Positions 42,186 to 52,734 of a stretch of DNA of 64,000 bases are shown piece by piece. The stretch's first letter is position 1. Every line of letters starts with the position of its first letter. Position numbers and translations under genes: made by a program. The notes beneath the pieces are model-generated. The model did not search any database and was not told where the DNA came from. It saw only the letters and a program-made list of their open reading frames with translations. Location of the stretch: contig CAUZXS010000123.1 of assembly GCA_963585895.1 (NCBI GenBank), forward strand, positions 85,001 to 149,000, written 5' to 3'. This stretch comes from Sepioteuthis lessoniana (Eukaryota > Mollusca > Cephalopoda > Myopsida > Loliginidae).

Positions 42186-42284
42186 TTGCCGAAAATTAGA
42201 TGCTCCATGAATATCTTCACAATACTCCAACATTTATGTACAGAAACCACCATGTATGGTTTTGTCAAGGGCACTTTGAAAAAC

Positions 42285-42348
42285 TTCAAGTGTTTCACTA
42301 TAAAACGAAGAAATATTTTAGCCAAAACTTCAAGTGTTTCACTATAAA
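42285..42348. repeat. Short tandem duplication
   Basis: AAAACTTCAAGTGTTTCACT occurs twice, about 42 bp apart. The sequence between (GAAGAAATATTTTAGCCAAA) recurs near 44271 inside a mariner fragment, so this may be transposon-derived. Confidence 0.6.
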
Positions 42349-42864
42349 ACTTTATCGTGAGTATCAAATGCCTAGATAGTTTGCGTATATATATATATAT
42401 ATACTTAAAACTCTATTTTAAGACACCCTGTGCATATATATGGGTCAGTGAATATAAATAACTCTAAGATCAAGGTGAGTGATTATCAAATTTTTCTTGA
42501 AATATCATCTTATTTACTTTTAAATATAATCCATACTAATCACTCTCTTATCATATCACCTGCTTTCTGCTGGCCTTTGCTCTTTTTCTTTTTCCTTATC
42601 GACTCCTTAGATCTTGCCCAGCTTTTGTATGTAAGGATTTGATGTCTCTTGAAGTTGACTCTTAGGCTTCAATCAACAATATTCAGTCATTTTCCTCAAT
42701 TTTTTAAACGTTATATCTGGCCTATTCTCCACCCTTCTTCCGGTAAAAATTTATCTAGTACAGAATCTATTGTTGATGATTTCAGCTTGAATAATCTGAT
42801 TTAATCAGCTTTCTGTTATTCTTTAGATTTTTTAACTTTTTCTAGTTTCCACTAGGTAACCTAA
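42349..42864. other. Spacer
   Basis: Short TA repeat at 42391-42403. No gene. Confidence 0.4.
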
Positions 42865-43250
42865 TGTACTGTCGGTGTGGTGTAGAAAAGGGTGACACTA
42901 TCCTTTACAGAGGGGTGTGACCCCCTCATAAAATGGGTGCATCATGTTTAACACTAAACTACATCTGATGGCAAGACTCCAGTCCTGGAGCTTTCGTGAG
43001 TGTGAGATACCCCTTCATTGCCATTACTCCCAGTTCGACTCTGACCCGGAGCAGTAGTACCTGTTAGTATCCTATCTATGGGTCAAATATATCTGTTTGC
43101 AAATGATTATTGGATTGGACTGCTTGTTATCATATACCCGTGAACAAAAACTTCAGAAAATGTAAATATAAACGTAAGATGTATACGATTTTTTGATTAT
43201 TGCATAAAATAACCCTAAAGTGGTTGACATGGCATTAAAATCAACCCTAC
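42865..43250 (+). mobile_element. Family D element, type copy
   Basis: It has GTCGGTGTGGTGTAGAAAAG, CAGAGGGGTGTGACCCCC, GGTGCATCATGTTTAACAC, GACTCCAGTCCTGGAGC, CATTGCCATTACTCCCAG, GACTCTGACCCGGAGCAG and CCTATCTATGGGTC, then one tail unit. The D end is GCATAAAATAACCC..GTGGTTGACATGGCATTAAAATCAACC. The body matches C closely, so C and D are subfamilies with different tails. Confidence 0.75.
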
Positions 43251-43269
43251 AACACAGTTAAGAATTACA

Positions 43270-43400
43270 GAAGGGGAGATTTTTTTCACCACTTTCCGGA
43301 ATGAATGATAAAAAATACTCTCAGAGAATAAAACTATTTTCAATTCAATATACAACTGATTGATAATTTTGCGGGGTCCGCATTTGAGCTGAAGTTTTTT
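43270..43400. repeat. Dispersed repeat H, partial
   Basis: AGAGAATAAAACTATTTTCAATTC and TGATAATTTTGCGGGGTCCGCATTTG match segments near 12600 and 48915. Confidence 0.4.
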
Positions 43401-43443
43401 TTTTTTAAATCTCCTATATATTACACACATTCTGGTTATATCT

Positions 43444-43445
<2 letters not shown>

Positions 43446-43480
<35 letters not shown>
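43446..43480. repeat. (CA)n microsatellite
   Basis: About 17 CA units. Confidence 0.95.
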
Positions 43481-43481
<1 letters not shown>

Positions 43482-43574
43482 GGTTCGATGCATTTTTTAA
43501 TTTCCCAATGATTTTAATCAGGTAACACACTTCATGCTGAGTCGCAGTTTTATGCTGGAACAGTTAATGTTGTT

Positions 43575-43720
43575 GAAAATAATTTTAAACCGATCTGTTT
43601 AGACTTATACATGTGACCCTAAAAAATACTACCACTCCGGATCAGTTGACTTGGGAGTAATGGTAACAAAGCTCCTCAGAGCTCATCATTAGATGCAGTT
43701 TAGTGTCATAACCAGGACAA
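43575..43720 (-). mobile_element. Family D fragment
   Basis: AAATACTACCACTCCGGATC, TGGGAGTAATGG, GCTCATCATTAGATGCAG and GTGTCATAACCAGGAC follow D on the minus strand. Confidence 0.6.
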
Positions 43721-44050
43721 TTTCTTTTTCTTTGGCATTTTATTACAGCAAAATAGCTAATGTAATATATAATGACAATCACAAATTACCTAATGTTGTA
43801 TTATGGGTGTGTAAATGGATAATATTACAAAACCAAGAGAATATACAGTATAATAAAGTACACGCAGGTTGGTATCAAGTAAATGATTAACTAAAAAATC
43901 TTATATCAGCGTGAGAACGTCATTTGTATTATATTACTAAAAAGTTAATAAATAAAGGTGCACAGAGAGAAGTGACATAAGATATTAAAATACTTGAAAA
44001 GGGGTGAAAAGTAGTTACGCGTATTCAATAAATTAGGGCATTTTTTTCTA
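43721..44050. other. AT-rich spacer
   Basis: No element or gene recognised. Confidence 0.4.
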
Positions 44051-44085
44051 AAAGCTCTCTCTCTCTCTCTCATATATATATATAA
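44051..44085. repeat. (CT)n(AT)n microsatellite
   Basis: CT units then AT units. Confidence 0.9.
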
Positions 44086-44254
44086 ACTAAGCAGAGTTTG
44101 GAATTTGTTCATAGCAAAAATTATTTTAATCTCGCAAAAATATTTTTGAGGCTATTCAAAACGGCTACAAATCAGAGTACCTCAGGATTGAATAGTAGTC
44201 TGTTATCAATTTTTTAGCGGTTGAGAAGTGCAAACAATAGAAACTTTACAGAAG

Positions 44255-44535
44255 AATGAGCAACTTGAACGAAGAAATATTTTAGCCAAAAGAATGTTTA
44301 AAAATGGGTTTGACACGACAAGCCTGAGTCGAAAAGACAGTGCATATGGTGGAAACTCTCCAGTAAAAAAAAAAAAACGTTCCAGTCACAGTGGTCTGTA
44401 AAGAAGTTCATGCTGATAAGTCTTCTGGGACATGAAAGGACCCATCACTATTGATTTCCTTGAAAAAGGTGCAAGAGTAATTAATGCTTCCCATTTTCAA
44501 CTCTTTAGGCAATATTTACCTTATTTATTGGATGA
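44255..44535 (+). pseudogene. Mariner-type transposase, central fragment
   Basis: The plus strand reads a decayed KPESKRQ motif, then a K-rich stretch and VFWDMKGPITIDFLEKGARV at 44411-44470, then FRQYLPYLLDE. This is the segment between the first and second catalytic aspartates in mariner transposases. Frame changes occur before VFWD. No inverted termini were found. It differs from the two mariner copies at 33.9 and 51.4 kb, which lack this segment. Confidence 0.7.
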
Positions 44536-46029
44536 ACGTCGTATAATTACTTGTATTTCAAATTTTATCAGTGGCGTAATGCTCATTGTCGAAGAAAATT
44601 AGCTCAGCCGATCTAGGTCAAATTCTGAACAAGTCTATAAGCGCTTCAGTTCGTACTAAGTAATCTGTTAAATGTATCCGTCCATCTCTTCTCTTCCCCT
44701 ACAAGCTCTTGGTAAAATAGCTGGGTAGACTGAGCTCCCTGGCCGTTGTAGAGTAATTGTCCTGAGAGAGAGAGTAATTGGCCACCGCCAAATAGCTCCC
44801 ATTGTCTTGAGTGATGCCATTAGAAGGGGAATTAGTCGCCATACAACTCAGATAATTTAATAGATTATGAAAATATCCAGCCAGCCAGATGTAAATTCGG
44901 TAAAATTCATTGGTTGGATTTATATTAAATCTTAAGTTGGGAAAACTTCATGTTTCAAGCCGATCTTTTTAAAAGGTCCATGAATATGCTCCAGCCAAAG
45001 GAGATCTATCAACTCTTTTAGTTTTGAGAGCCACATGTGGCTCTCAATATTTCCTGTACCATATTTGAGGGCTGTATGTGGCTCTCAAATTGCATTTAAT
45101 ATCAAGGATAAAACCTTGTGAAAGCGTGTGAGTAGAAATCTTTACCTTGAACAGTGATAGGGCTAACTACCATTAATGAAATCAATACCTGAAAGCATTA
45201 TGGCTCTCTTAAAAGCTCGACGAGGGGCAAATATCAATAATGTTTTTATCAATGAATTTCACATTTTCCTCCATATTGGATTATCTCATTGTATTTTCCT
45301 GAGCATGGCTTTGAAAATATAACATTAATCTGAATAATTTAATCTAATTTAAGCAATATTTTATGAAACCAATATGTTCAGTTATTATTGAATTAATATT
45401 TTGCGTCTTATTTGTAATTAGTTTATTTACTGCTTCGTAAATTTTAAAAAAATGTCAACATCCAAGTGTGTTAATTCCATAATTTTTGTAAATGAAAACA
45501 ACTTCACAAATCTCTCCTTTTTTTTTTTTTTTCCTGAACTCTTTCTCGAAACAAAAGCTGTCTATCAGGTTCACAATTTTTGTAAGGCAAAGCCATAGAA
45601 GGCTACACTCATCTGTTTTTAAAATCAAAAATTCCCCACACCTGAATTAAACCTAGAGAAAGCTTCTGGTTCCTTTTTATATGCAAGAAATATTTAAATC
45701 TAAACTGAAAATGGATTTTTCAAGTTAAGCTAAAATATATTGAACTTTTTTAAGGAATTTAAAATGTCAATAACATCCGGCATTCGGATAGCGGCCTGGT
45801 TTGTGTAATTCTTAACATGCTGCTCTCAGAAATCACTGAAAGGATTCAATCTTCACCTCGTTTATTTATCGACATATCAACCCTTTTCTTGTTATTCAAA
45901 GCAGAAGTCCGATTCAGTTGTTAATGTTAGATTATAATCATAACTATATTTTTAACGTTCTGATGCAATCTTTCTTAATGCTCTTATTTTTCTATAACCG
46001 TTTGTTTTCATAGTAATTATTTTAAGTAT
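44536..46029. other. Spacer with a perfect palindrome
   Basis: No gene. GAGAGCCACATGTGGCTCTC at 45026-45045 is a perfect palindrome, extending to 24 bp, with a partial echo at about 45068-45088 (TGTATGTGGCTCTC). Such GTGGCTCT motifs occur in some hAT-type elements, but I found no transposase. Confidence 0.4.
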
Positions 46030-46145
46030 TCCTATCTAATACTAAAAATTCATATTTAAATGTTTTCAAGTAACTATTCCTATTAAATAATAATCATTTG
46101 TTTGCCAACAATTATATGGTTTCAAGTATTCTTATCTAATCATTT
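46030..46145 (-). mobile_element. C/D tail units
   Basis: TTTCAAGTATTCTTATCTAA and TATTAAATAATAATCATTTG are AT-rich tail units on the minus strand, without the body. Confidence 0.5.
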
Positions 46146-46172
46146 TTAAGAAGACTAATTCGACTTAGAGAT

Positions 46173-46880
46173 GGCCAGCCCAGTCGGCTGGGGCTGTAGA
46201 AAGCACCGACTTCATCTCTGCAAAGGAGTAAGATCCCCACCCAACAAGTGTCCCGGATCTGACACTAAACAATATGATGGTGAGGCTCAAGCACAGGATC
46301 CTTAGGGAATGCGGAGTACCCCTTCATTGCCATTGCTCCCTGGTACACCCTGACCAGGAACGGTTGCATCTGATAGGGTCCTATTTATAGGTCAAGTAGA
46401 ACTGTTTGACATTTAAACTGTGTGCAAACTGATTTATACGAACTAGAATTGTTTAATCATGTGTGTAAACAAATGGCTGTTGAAACATTTTAACTGAGTC
46501 CCTAAATTAAATGATTAATATCAAATACAATTATTAGTGTTAGATAGCGATAATTGAGCCCATTTAATCGTGTAGAAACAGCAATGCTAAATTGTGAATT
46601 AATTAACTTTAACTCATATAAAAATCAAATTATCTACAAACTGGTAACCAACAAATCATATATATTTAAATGTGTGCACACAAATGACAGATGTTAAATT
46701 GTTACTGTTACATTGCAATGGTTGAAACCATTTAACTGTGTACAAAAATGAGCTAAGACTAGTTTAAAAATGTTCGCAATAAAATGTTTACAAATCACAT
46801 ATATTCAATATATATGTATAAACAGGATTTAGCATTAAATAACCTACAAGGGTTGATATGCCATAGAATCCAACCCAATC
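46173..46880 (+). mobile_element. Family C retroposon with expanded tail repeats
   Basis: The head has CCCAGTCGGCTGGGGCTGTAG and CACCGACTTCATC. It then has CCAACAAGTGTCCCGGATC, TTCATTGCCATTGCTCCC and TCCTATTTATAGGTC. About 400 bp of tail units follow (TTTAACTGTGTGCAAAC, AATTAT TAGTGTTAGATAGC, AACCATTTAACTGTG). The end TTAGCATTAAATAACCTACAAGGGTTGATATGCCAT is an intact hairpin. Confidence 0.85.
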
Positions 46881-46884
46881 ATAG

Positions 46885-47100
46885 AAGGTACCCTAACTGG
46901 TCCTATCACTCCGAGTCGGATTGAAGCTGAGAATAATGGGAATGAAGAGGTACTCCACATTTCCCAGATCCCCAGAACAGGAGCCTCACCACTGGATGCA
47001 GTTTAGAGTCCTACCCAGGTTATCCCTTTAGGAAGATGGAGGTCTTATCCCACTGCAGGTGGGGGTCGGTATATTCTAAGCTCCACCAACAGGGTGGATT
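46885..47100 (-). mobile_element. Family D fragment
   Basis: It has CTATCACTCCGAGTCGGA, GGGAATGAAGAGGTACTCC, GGAGCCTCACCACTGGATGC, GTCCTACCCAGG and CTAAGCTCCACCAACAGGG, oriented against the C copy on its left. Confidence 0.7.
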
Positions 47101-47455
47101 AGTGGTAGATGTATGGAGGCCAGATCAGTGATCAGAATTTCGAATATTAATTTTTTTTCTTTCTTCATTCGGTTTCCTTAAAAGATGATTAGTACAATAA
47201 AATCTAGATTTTCCGATTTGGTTTTGTATTGAACTAAGTTAATCTTTATGAATATTGAAGAGAGTAAAATTGCGTTGCGTTAATTTCATAGTGTGTTGTT
47301 CCTGCCTTGAAAATAACTAAATATTTATACCTCTGTACTTTTTCAGTAGTTTTTAAAGAAATATGCTTAAATACTTTATTTTATAAATAATGTACTCGAA
47401 AGAGAGCATCCATACTTTTATTCTTGGCTAAAATGCACTTAAATATAGTGCATTG
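47101..47455. other. AT-rich spacer
   Basis: No element or gene recognised. Confidence 0.4.
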
Positions 47456-47562
47456 CTGCCGAAAACTTGCTCTATCAAACAGCGTTATTGTGTTCTCTGT
47501 ATATATCGTAGTTTCCTTGGAAATAAATAGGAAGCATTACTTTCGGATATACCATCTTATTT
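47456..47562. repeat. Single satellite-like unit
   Basis: GAAAACTTGCTCTATCAAAC, GTGTTCTCTGTATATATCG, TAGTTTCCTTGGAAATAAATAGG and GCATTACTTTCGG match the units at 34795-35425. Confidence 0.7.
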
Positions 47563-47574
47563 ACTAGACTTTAT

Positions 47575-47890
47575 GCGGATTAGTATTTGAATTCGCTTTT
47601 CCCTCAAGACTGAATTGTTTGAAATAGAACTGATTATTTGTATAAAAAATGGATTTGGCATTAAATAACCTACAAGGGTTGATATGCCATAAAACCCAAG
47701 CAACCAACAACCAATCCCTCTAGACTGGTTTCCTAACAAAAGCTAAAGAACCCAGTCTGCCCGACAATTTTCCTCGTTGAGAGAAGAGATATTAAAGCGT
47801 TTCCAAAGGACAAATGAAACGCAAATAGTGTTGTCCAGGATCGGGTCGCCGATTGTATTTTCTATGGCGATGACCATTACACTAAGCTTG
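47575..47890 (-). mobile_element. Family B SINE split by C tail
   Basis: TTTGAATTCGCTTTTCCCTC lies left of the insertion. CTAGACTGGTTTCC, CCCAGTCTGCCCG, GTCCAGGATCGGG and GACCATTACACTAAGC lie right of it, in B order on the minus strand. The tail end is missing. Confidence 0.7.
47613..47714 (+). mobile_element. 5'-truncated C element inserted in B SINE
   Basis: Only the last 102 bp of a C element are present, ending with the hairpin (TGGCATTAAATAACCTACAAG..TTGATATGCC) and CAACCAACAACCAA. A 13-bp target duplication, TCCCTCWAGACTG, at 47600-47612 and 47715-47727 shows one insertion event. 5'-truncation with the 3' end intact is the mark of target-primed reverse transcription. Confidence 0.85.

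Positions 47891-47949
<59 letters not shown>
47891..47949. repeat. (CT)n microsatellite
   Basis: About 29 CT units directly after the head of the B SINE. Confidence 0.97.
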
Positions 47950-47950
<1 letters not shown>

Positions 47951-48869
47951 GTACAGGCTATTCTATAACCAACAATTCTTAAAAAACACACAATGTAATT
48001 AATACTGTTACTCAGTGTGGCGTAGGTTTCTGTCGTCAGACGGTACACTCTTCCTCCATTTAGACTATCCCTGTTATGTCTGATTCCACTGTTAGTGATA
48101 TCATTACACACACAGGCACGTATATTCATTCTCGTCGCAAGTTGGATGGAAAGATCGACCTGAGAAACAGAAATATTTTCCTCTATTTTATTCCGAGGAA
48201 AAAAAAAAAAGACGTGAGCTTATGTCTTTTCTCTTTTGGAGTAGTACCACATTTGTTCATATGTCTACTAGGGGTTCAAAAATTCAATGCTTAATAATAT
48301 ACCGTATTCGCTGGCGTCTTTTAAAAAAAATTACTCCGCGCTCTGCAGACGATTCGAATCCTTGCTTTTTTAAAATTTTTATTTTATTTTATTCATAAAT
48401 TTTGCAAGTCAAAATAGAGATGCGTCGTCAATGCTGGGAAATAAAGTAATTAGAATCAGCAGCAGTTTTCCCGACATTAGACAAGCAGACGACATGGCAA
48501 ATGACAACATGGCGTCGGATATGCAAATATCACTGATCTTTGTACCAAGCCTCGGGGTCTATTCTGTCCTTTAAGGTTCATATATGACCGTGGAAACAAT
48601 CCGTAAGACGAGTTTCCTAAGCCATGAATATCTTCAAGGCTGGACTATAAATGCCTGACTTTCAAGTTAGAAGTTTTTTCCCCTAAGAAATCTGTTGACC
48701 CTACAAATGTGATTGTTCAAATCTTTAAACCTCTTGTTTTTGAATATTTTAACAATGTATTCTTATATTCTCAGGTGAAATAGTGCAGGATATCTTTTTT
48801 AAAAAAAAACCTCTTGTCTATTAAAATGGTTGTATTTTACGTAACTGTATCCCTGAAAAATACGGCACA
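47950..48869. other. Spacer
   Basis: No gene recognised. 48440-48560 is less AT-rich and contains ATGGCGTCGG and an octamer ATGCAAAT near 48519. Confidence 0.4.
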
Positions 48870-49000
48870 TCATAGAACATTTTACGCATTGTTTTTGTTT
48901 CTAAAAATCTCGCTAAGAGAATAAAGCAATTTCTAGTCCAGTTTGCAACAAATGATAATTTTGTGGAGTCAACGTTTGGTAAAAACAAATTTTATTCTAA
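48870..49000. repeat. Dispersed repeat H, partial
   Basis: GAGAATAAAGCAATTTCTAG..AGTTTGCAACAAATGATAATTTTGTGGAGTC matches segments near 12600 and 43325. Confidence 0.45.
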
Positions 49001-49151
49001 ATTCTCTGTACCACTGACATAACTACAAGAATATAATTCTTCCTGAATAGAAGTATCAACATAACCATTATCATGATTTTTAATCGTCCAAATTCTCGAT
49101 ATGACGAATATATCTTTGAGATTTTTATCCGATTCCAACATTTCTTCCTCC

Positions 49152-49580
49152 AGCTCAGTCGGCTACGGCTGTAGAATACACCGACTGCATCACTTCAGAG
49201 GAGTAAGACCCCACTCCAACGAGTGTCCCGGATAAACAATAATGCTGGAGTTTGGGAGTGTGCGGAGTACCTCTGCATTACCATTGCTCCCAGGTCCGCT
49301 CTGCTCCGGAGTGGTGACACCAGATAGTATTATCTATGGGTCAGATAAAACTGTTTGACATTTAAACTGGGTGCGAACAAATGACTTATGCTAAATGGAA
49401 TTGTTAGAAATAGAACTGTTTAATCGTTTAACTGTGTGTAAACAAATGAATGACTGAAAATGGAATTGTTAGTGATACGTAGCAATACTTGGAACTATTT
49501 AATTTTGTTGACCAATCATTTTTTATACATTTGTATAAACCGGATTTGGCATATATGCCATAAAACCAAACCAATCCTTT
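49152..49580 (+). mobile_element. Family C retroposon
   Basis: It has CTCAGTCGGCTACGGCTGTAG with CACCGACTGC (7-bp head stem), GAGGAGTAAGACCCC, AATGCTGGAG and CGGAGTGGTGACACC, then tail units. The 3' end has lost the middle of the hairpin (GGCATATATGCCATAAAACC). Confidence 0.8.
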
Positions 49581-49739
49581 TTTTTCCTAAATAGAATCAT
49601 CTCCATCATCACAATTTTTCATCATCCAAATTGACTATATTACGTAAAAAAACTATTGTTAGGTAATAGACTGGTAACATCTCTTATTGAGTGGTAATGT
49701 TGATAGTTTAAGGATTTAAGGAGGATTTCTAATTAGCGG

Positions 49740-50110
49740 AAACCGTTGGTGTCCGATCGCTGTGATTGACTGTTGAAAGCTTTGATTTCATTGGCTGAGT
49801 TAGTTATGTGACAAAAATTCAAAAAGTTAGCTGATAGATTTTAGTTGGGAAGGGTTGAAGGCTCCACATTGATTTTCATCACTGGTCCGATCGACTTCCC
49901 GGATTGGCGGCCTTGGTAATTTATGTGAAGGGAACAAAATTATATGGACAGTAAAAAGAAGAATTATCTGTTATTCATCCCAACGAAACAGCATGGGGTC
50001 CCGACGAAGGGTGAAAAAATGAGAAGACAAGATGGCGGTGAGAATTGACCACCAGCCGAAAGAAGACGCCAATACAACACTGAGATGTTAATTCGATTCC
50101 TTAATTCCTT
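49740..50110. promoter_or_regulatory. Possible host promoter-like segment
   Basis: A block less AT-rich than its surroundings contains inverted CCAAT boxes (ATTGGCT near 49792; GATTGGC near 49904) and AAGATGGCGG near 50029. The latter is the core of the YY1-type element often found just downstream of animal transcription starts. No exon or splice pattern could be confirmed. Speculative. Confidence 0.25.
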
Positions 50111-50615
50111 CCTGCATAGAAGTACCAATATCATCACGACCCGTTGTCACAACAGGAACCTAAGATGTTCACAGGTCGTCTAATTTATTTTTAGAATAAA
50201 AGCGGGTATGTAAGTTAAGATTCATACTCAAAGTTATCTAATATTGATTATTTATAATCACATTTTCCAGAGTTCCTTTCATTCTTCGTGTTTTAAATTT
50301 CTTCAATTGAAATTGGATTTTACTCCAAATTCCTCAAGAGTTCTCCGAGTCTGCTGTACAATTGAGAAGGGTTAGAAAGTGCACAAATACGATGATTTAT
50401 ACAGGTCACTATACACCTAAAATATAGAAAATCCGTCAGAAACAAAATTAAATTTGTATTTTACCTTTTTCGCCACCCCAACCCCTATTTTTAATTAATT
50501 CTTGTTCGTTAATCTTGATTTCTGTTTCTAAGAAAGTAAATCCACTAAGAAACAATGAATTTCCAATGCCTAAATCTGGAAATTCTTAAAAAACTAATGC
50601 AAATCGAATTAACCC
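50111..50615. other. AT-rich spacer
   Basis: No element or gene recognised. Confidence 0.4.
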
Positions 50616-50900
50616 CAAGGAAAAAGCAAAGAGGTGAAAGAAACAGAGAAGGAAATAGAAAAAGCAAGCAAGCAAGCAAGAAAGAGAAAATGGTAAAGAA
50701 AGAAAGAAAGAAAGCGAGGAAGAGAAAACTAAGGAATACGAGAAAAAGAGAGAACGAAGGGAAAAAGGAATAAAAGTGAACGAATGAAAGAACGTGAGAA
50801 AGACACTGAGGGGAAAAAACGAAAGAAACTGAAAGAAAGAAAACGAAAGAGACCGAGAGAAAGAAGGAAAGAACTTGGGAACGAGACAAATGGAGAGAAT
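50616..50900. repeat. Purine-rich (GA/GAAA) tract
   Basis: About 280 bp of A and G with GAAA, AAGC and GAGA units. Long Lys/Glu/Arg frames on the plus strand and Phe/Leu/Ser frames on the minus strand come from this composition. Confidence 0.85.
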
Positions 50901-51296
50901 GTTAGTGACGAAAAAAATTTCTATTGGCTGGAGGATAGAAACAATTTTTTAACAAACAGAAAATTAGTTTTCCAATTCGAGTAGGAGAGAATAGATATAC
51001 TGATGAAAATAAAATTCACATACACAGTTTATTTGTAGGTAGATTTCTTCAAAAGCCAAGAAAACAGTCGAAGGTAACCAACACTTCTTTGTATACTTGA
51101 AATACAAATGAAAAGATAAAGAAAACAATTGCAAAAACGAAAGCTTTCCTTGCTCATTTCCTGTAACGTCGGAATGATGCTGTTCCGGATAGAAAGCCGA
51201 TACTATTATGGATTGAGAATTTCAGAAGCACTGGTTCATCAATTAAAGGATGCTATTCCCTAAAAAGTGACAGAAACACCGACAAACTTAACTCTT
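50901..51296. other. Spacer with repeat H trace
   Basis: GGAATGATGCTGTTCCGGATAG near 51172 matches repeat H near 12225. Otherwise unassigned. Confidence 0.4.
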
Positions 51297-51338
51297 GATC
51301 TTTCTGTCAACTTTAAAAACATGGCCGGTCCAAATTAC

Positions 51339-52026
51339 AAGAATCATTAAATAAGTTTCCAGACTTTTTTCGTATGGACACTTTTATTGATAGTACATAC
51401 ATGAAACTCTAGTCCCCTTCGAATTAATCTCTTCCGGCTCTAATGCACTTGTACCGTTCCAACAACTCCTGGAAGACCCCATCGAAGTCCTCTTGTGTGA
51501 GCGTGTCAATGACTTTCGTCACAGCCTCTTCCATCTCCTCAATTGTCTCATAACGACAGCCTCTGAGCTTAGGGAATGAGCAAAAGTCACAGGGGGCAAA
51601 GTCTGGACTATAGGGAGGATGAGGAACTGTCTTGATGCCCATCTTGGTCAAATAGTCTGTGACAAGGATGGAATTGTGGACTGGTGCATTGTCCTCGTGG
51701 AAATGCCACTGACCCGATTGGAAGAGTGCTGGTCTCTTCCGACGGAATCTCTTGCTGAACTCCCTTAAAACCTCAACATAGTAACCCTAACCCTAACTCT
51801 AACCCTTTGTCCAATCAACTCTGGTATATTGACTTGCTTACTCCTCCTACAGCTCTCATCATCCCTCACAGACTCGCTGCCTTCCTTGAGTCTATTATGC
51901 CACTCGAAAACTGATGCTCAATTCATGCAAGATGTTCCAAAAGCAATCTGAAGCATTCCATACGTTTCTGTGGCGGCATTTCTTCCAAGTTTAAAACAGA
52001 ATTTTATTGCATATCGTTCTTCTAAA
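51339..52026 (-). mobile_element. Mariner element, internally deleted, second copy
   Basis: It is the same family as 33873-34750 and has the same central deletion with a TTAGGG-like filler (complement CCCTAACCCTAAC at about 51784-51796). The left end is ATTAAATAAGTTTCCAGACT. The N-terminal end is cut at about 52026, where a direct duplication of the left flank and left end begins. Confidence 0.85.
51424..52020 (-). pseudogene. Mariner transposase remnant, second copy
   Basis: The minus strand keeps LEERYAIKFCFKLGRN at the right, then the N-terminal region and TPELIGQ-like sequence, then the filler, then YVEVLREFSKRF. The C-terminal frame TKMGIKTVPHPPYSPDFAPC is open to the end near 51424 (ERYKCIRAG). 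The second and third catalytic aspartate regions remain and the first is deleted. Confidence 0.85.
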
Positions 52027-52141
52027 GATCTTTCTGTCAACTTTAAAAACATTGCCGGTCCAAACTACGAGAATCATTAAATAAGTTTCCAGACTTTTTT
52101 CGTATGGACACTTTTATTGATAGTACATACATGAAACTCTA
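52027..52141. repeat. Direct duplication of mariner left end plus flank
   Basis: GATCTTTCTGTCAACTTTAA, then GCCGGTCCAAA and the mariner left end repeat 51297-51411 at an offset of 730 bp with a few mismatches. Because non-mariner flank is included, this is a tandem segmental duplication, not a second insertion. Confidence 0.85.
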
Positions 52142-52144
52142 CTC

Positions 52145-52235
52145 AAAAGATGTAAATGCAAACGTACTATGAACGCAATTCCCTAACCTCTATACATAAA
52201 ATAACTCAAGACAGATTGACATGCCGTAGAGTTCA
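52145..52235 (+). mobile_element. Family D tail fragment
   Basis: ATGTAAATGCAAACGTACTATGAACGC and the D end CATAAAATAACTCAAG..ATTGACATGCCG are present without a body. Confidence 0.55.
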
Positions 52236-52304
52236 CTCTATAATAATAATGATATTAATAAAGCTAGGCAAGTAGACTACTTCTATAGTTGATTACTCAC
52301 TAGG

Positions 52305-52375
52305 TATCTCATTACTGGCCTTGTGCCAAACTAAGCTGAGCTAAGTAAATAACTCTGTTATTGTTAGGGATAAGA
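52305..52375 (+). mobile_element. Family F tail fragment
   Basis: TACTGGCCTTGTGCCAAACTAAGCTGAGCTAAGTAAATA matches the F 3' half, with its AAGCT..AGCTAAG hairpin. Confidence 0.5.
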
Positions 52376-52734
52376 AAAATATTCCTTGACAAAACAGGTT
52401 ATAGCATGAAGAATATATTGATTTCTAGGACTTCATTATATCAAGTTCAAGTGCATTTTTATTAACTTCCCTTTTCTCTTGATGCATATTAAATTAAGAT
52501 GGGATTCTAAAAATAATTTTGAATTGTCACGGTTGTACTGGATGAACTAAGATAGAAAGTGTTTACCTGAAAGAAGCCAACTTCAAAAAGAAAAAAAATG
52601 CTGCTGAGCGATGCATTGTTATGCTCTCTAGCTATAACTGTAAATAAAATATCACTAAAATACCGCTTCCAAACGCAACGTCATAATAATCAACCTTATA
52701 AGGTTGATGCCCGAAAAGTTACCGGCTCGATATA
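52376..52734. other. AT-rich spacer
   Basis: No element or gene recognised. Confidence 0.4.

Noticed and set aside
50555-50984. Long Lys/Glu/Arg-rich open frames (and Phe/Leu/Ser frames on the other strand)
   Set aside because: They result from the GA-rich low-complexity tract; there is no domain, no codon bias and no conserved start.
51783-51812. Telomere-like CCCTAA repeats as an interstitial telomere
   Set aside because: The stretch is short, lies inside a mariner copy and is shared with the copy at 34.3 kb, so it is part of the deletion derivative.
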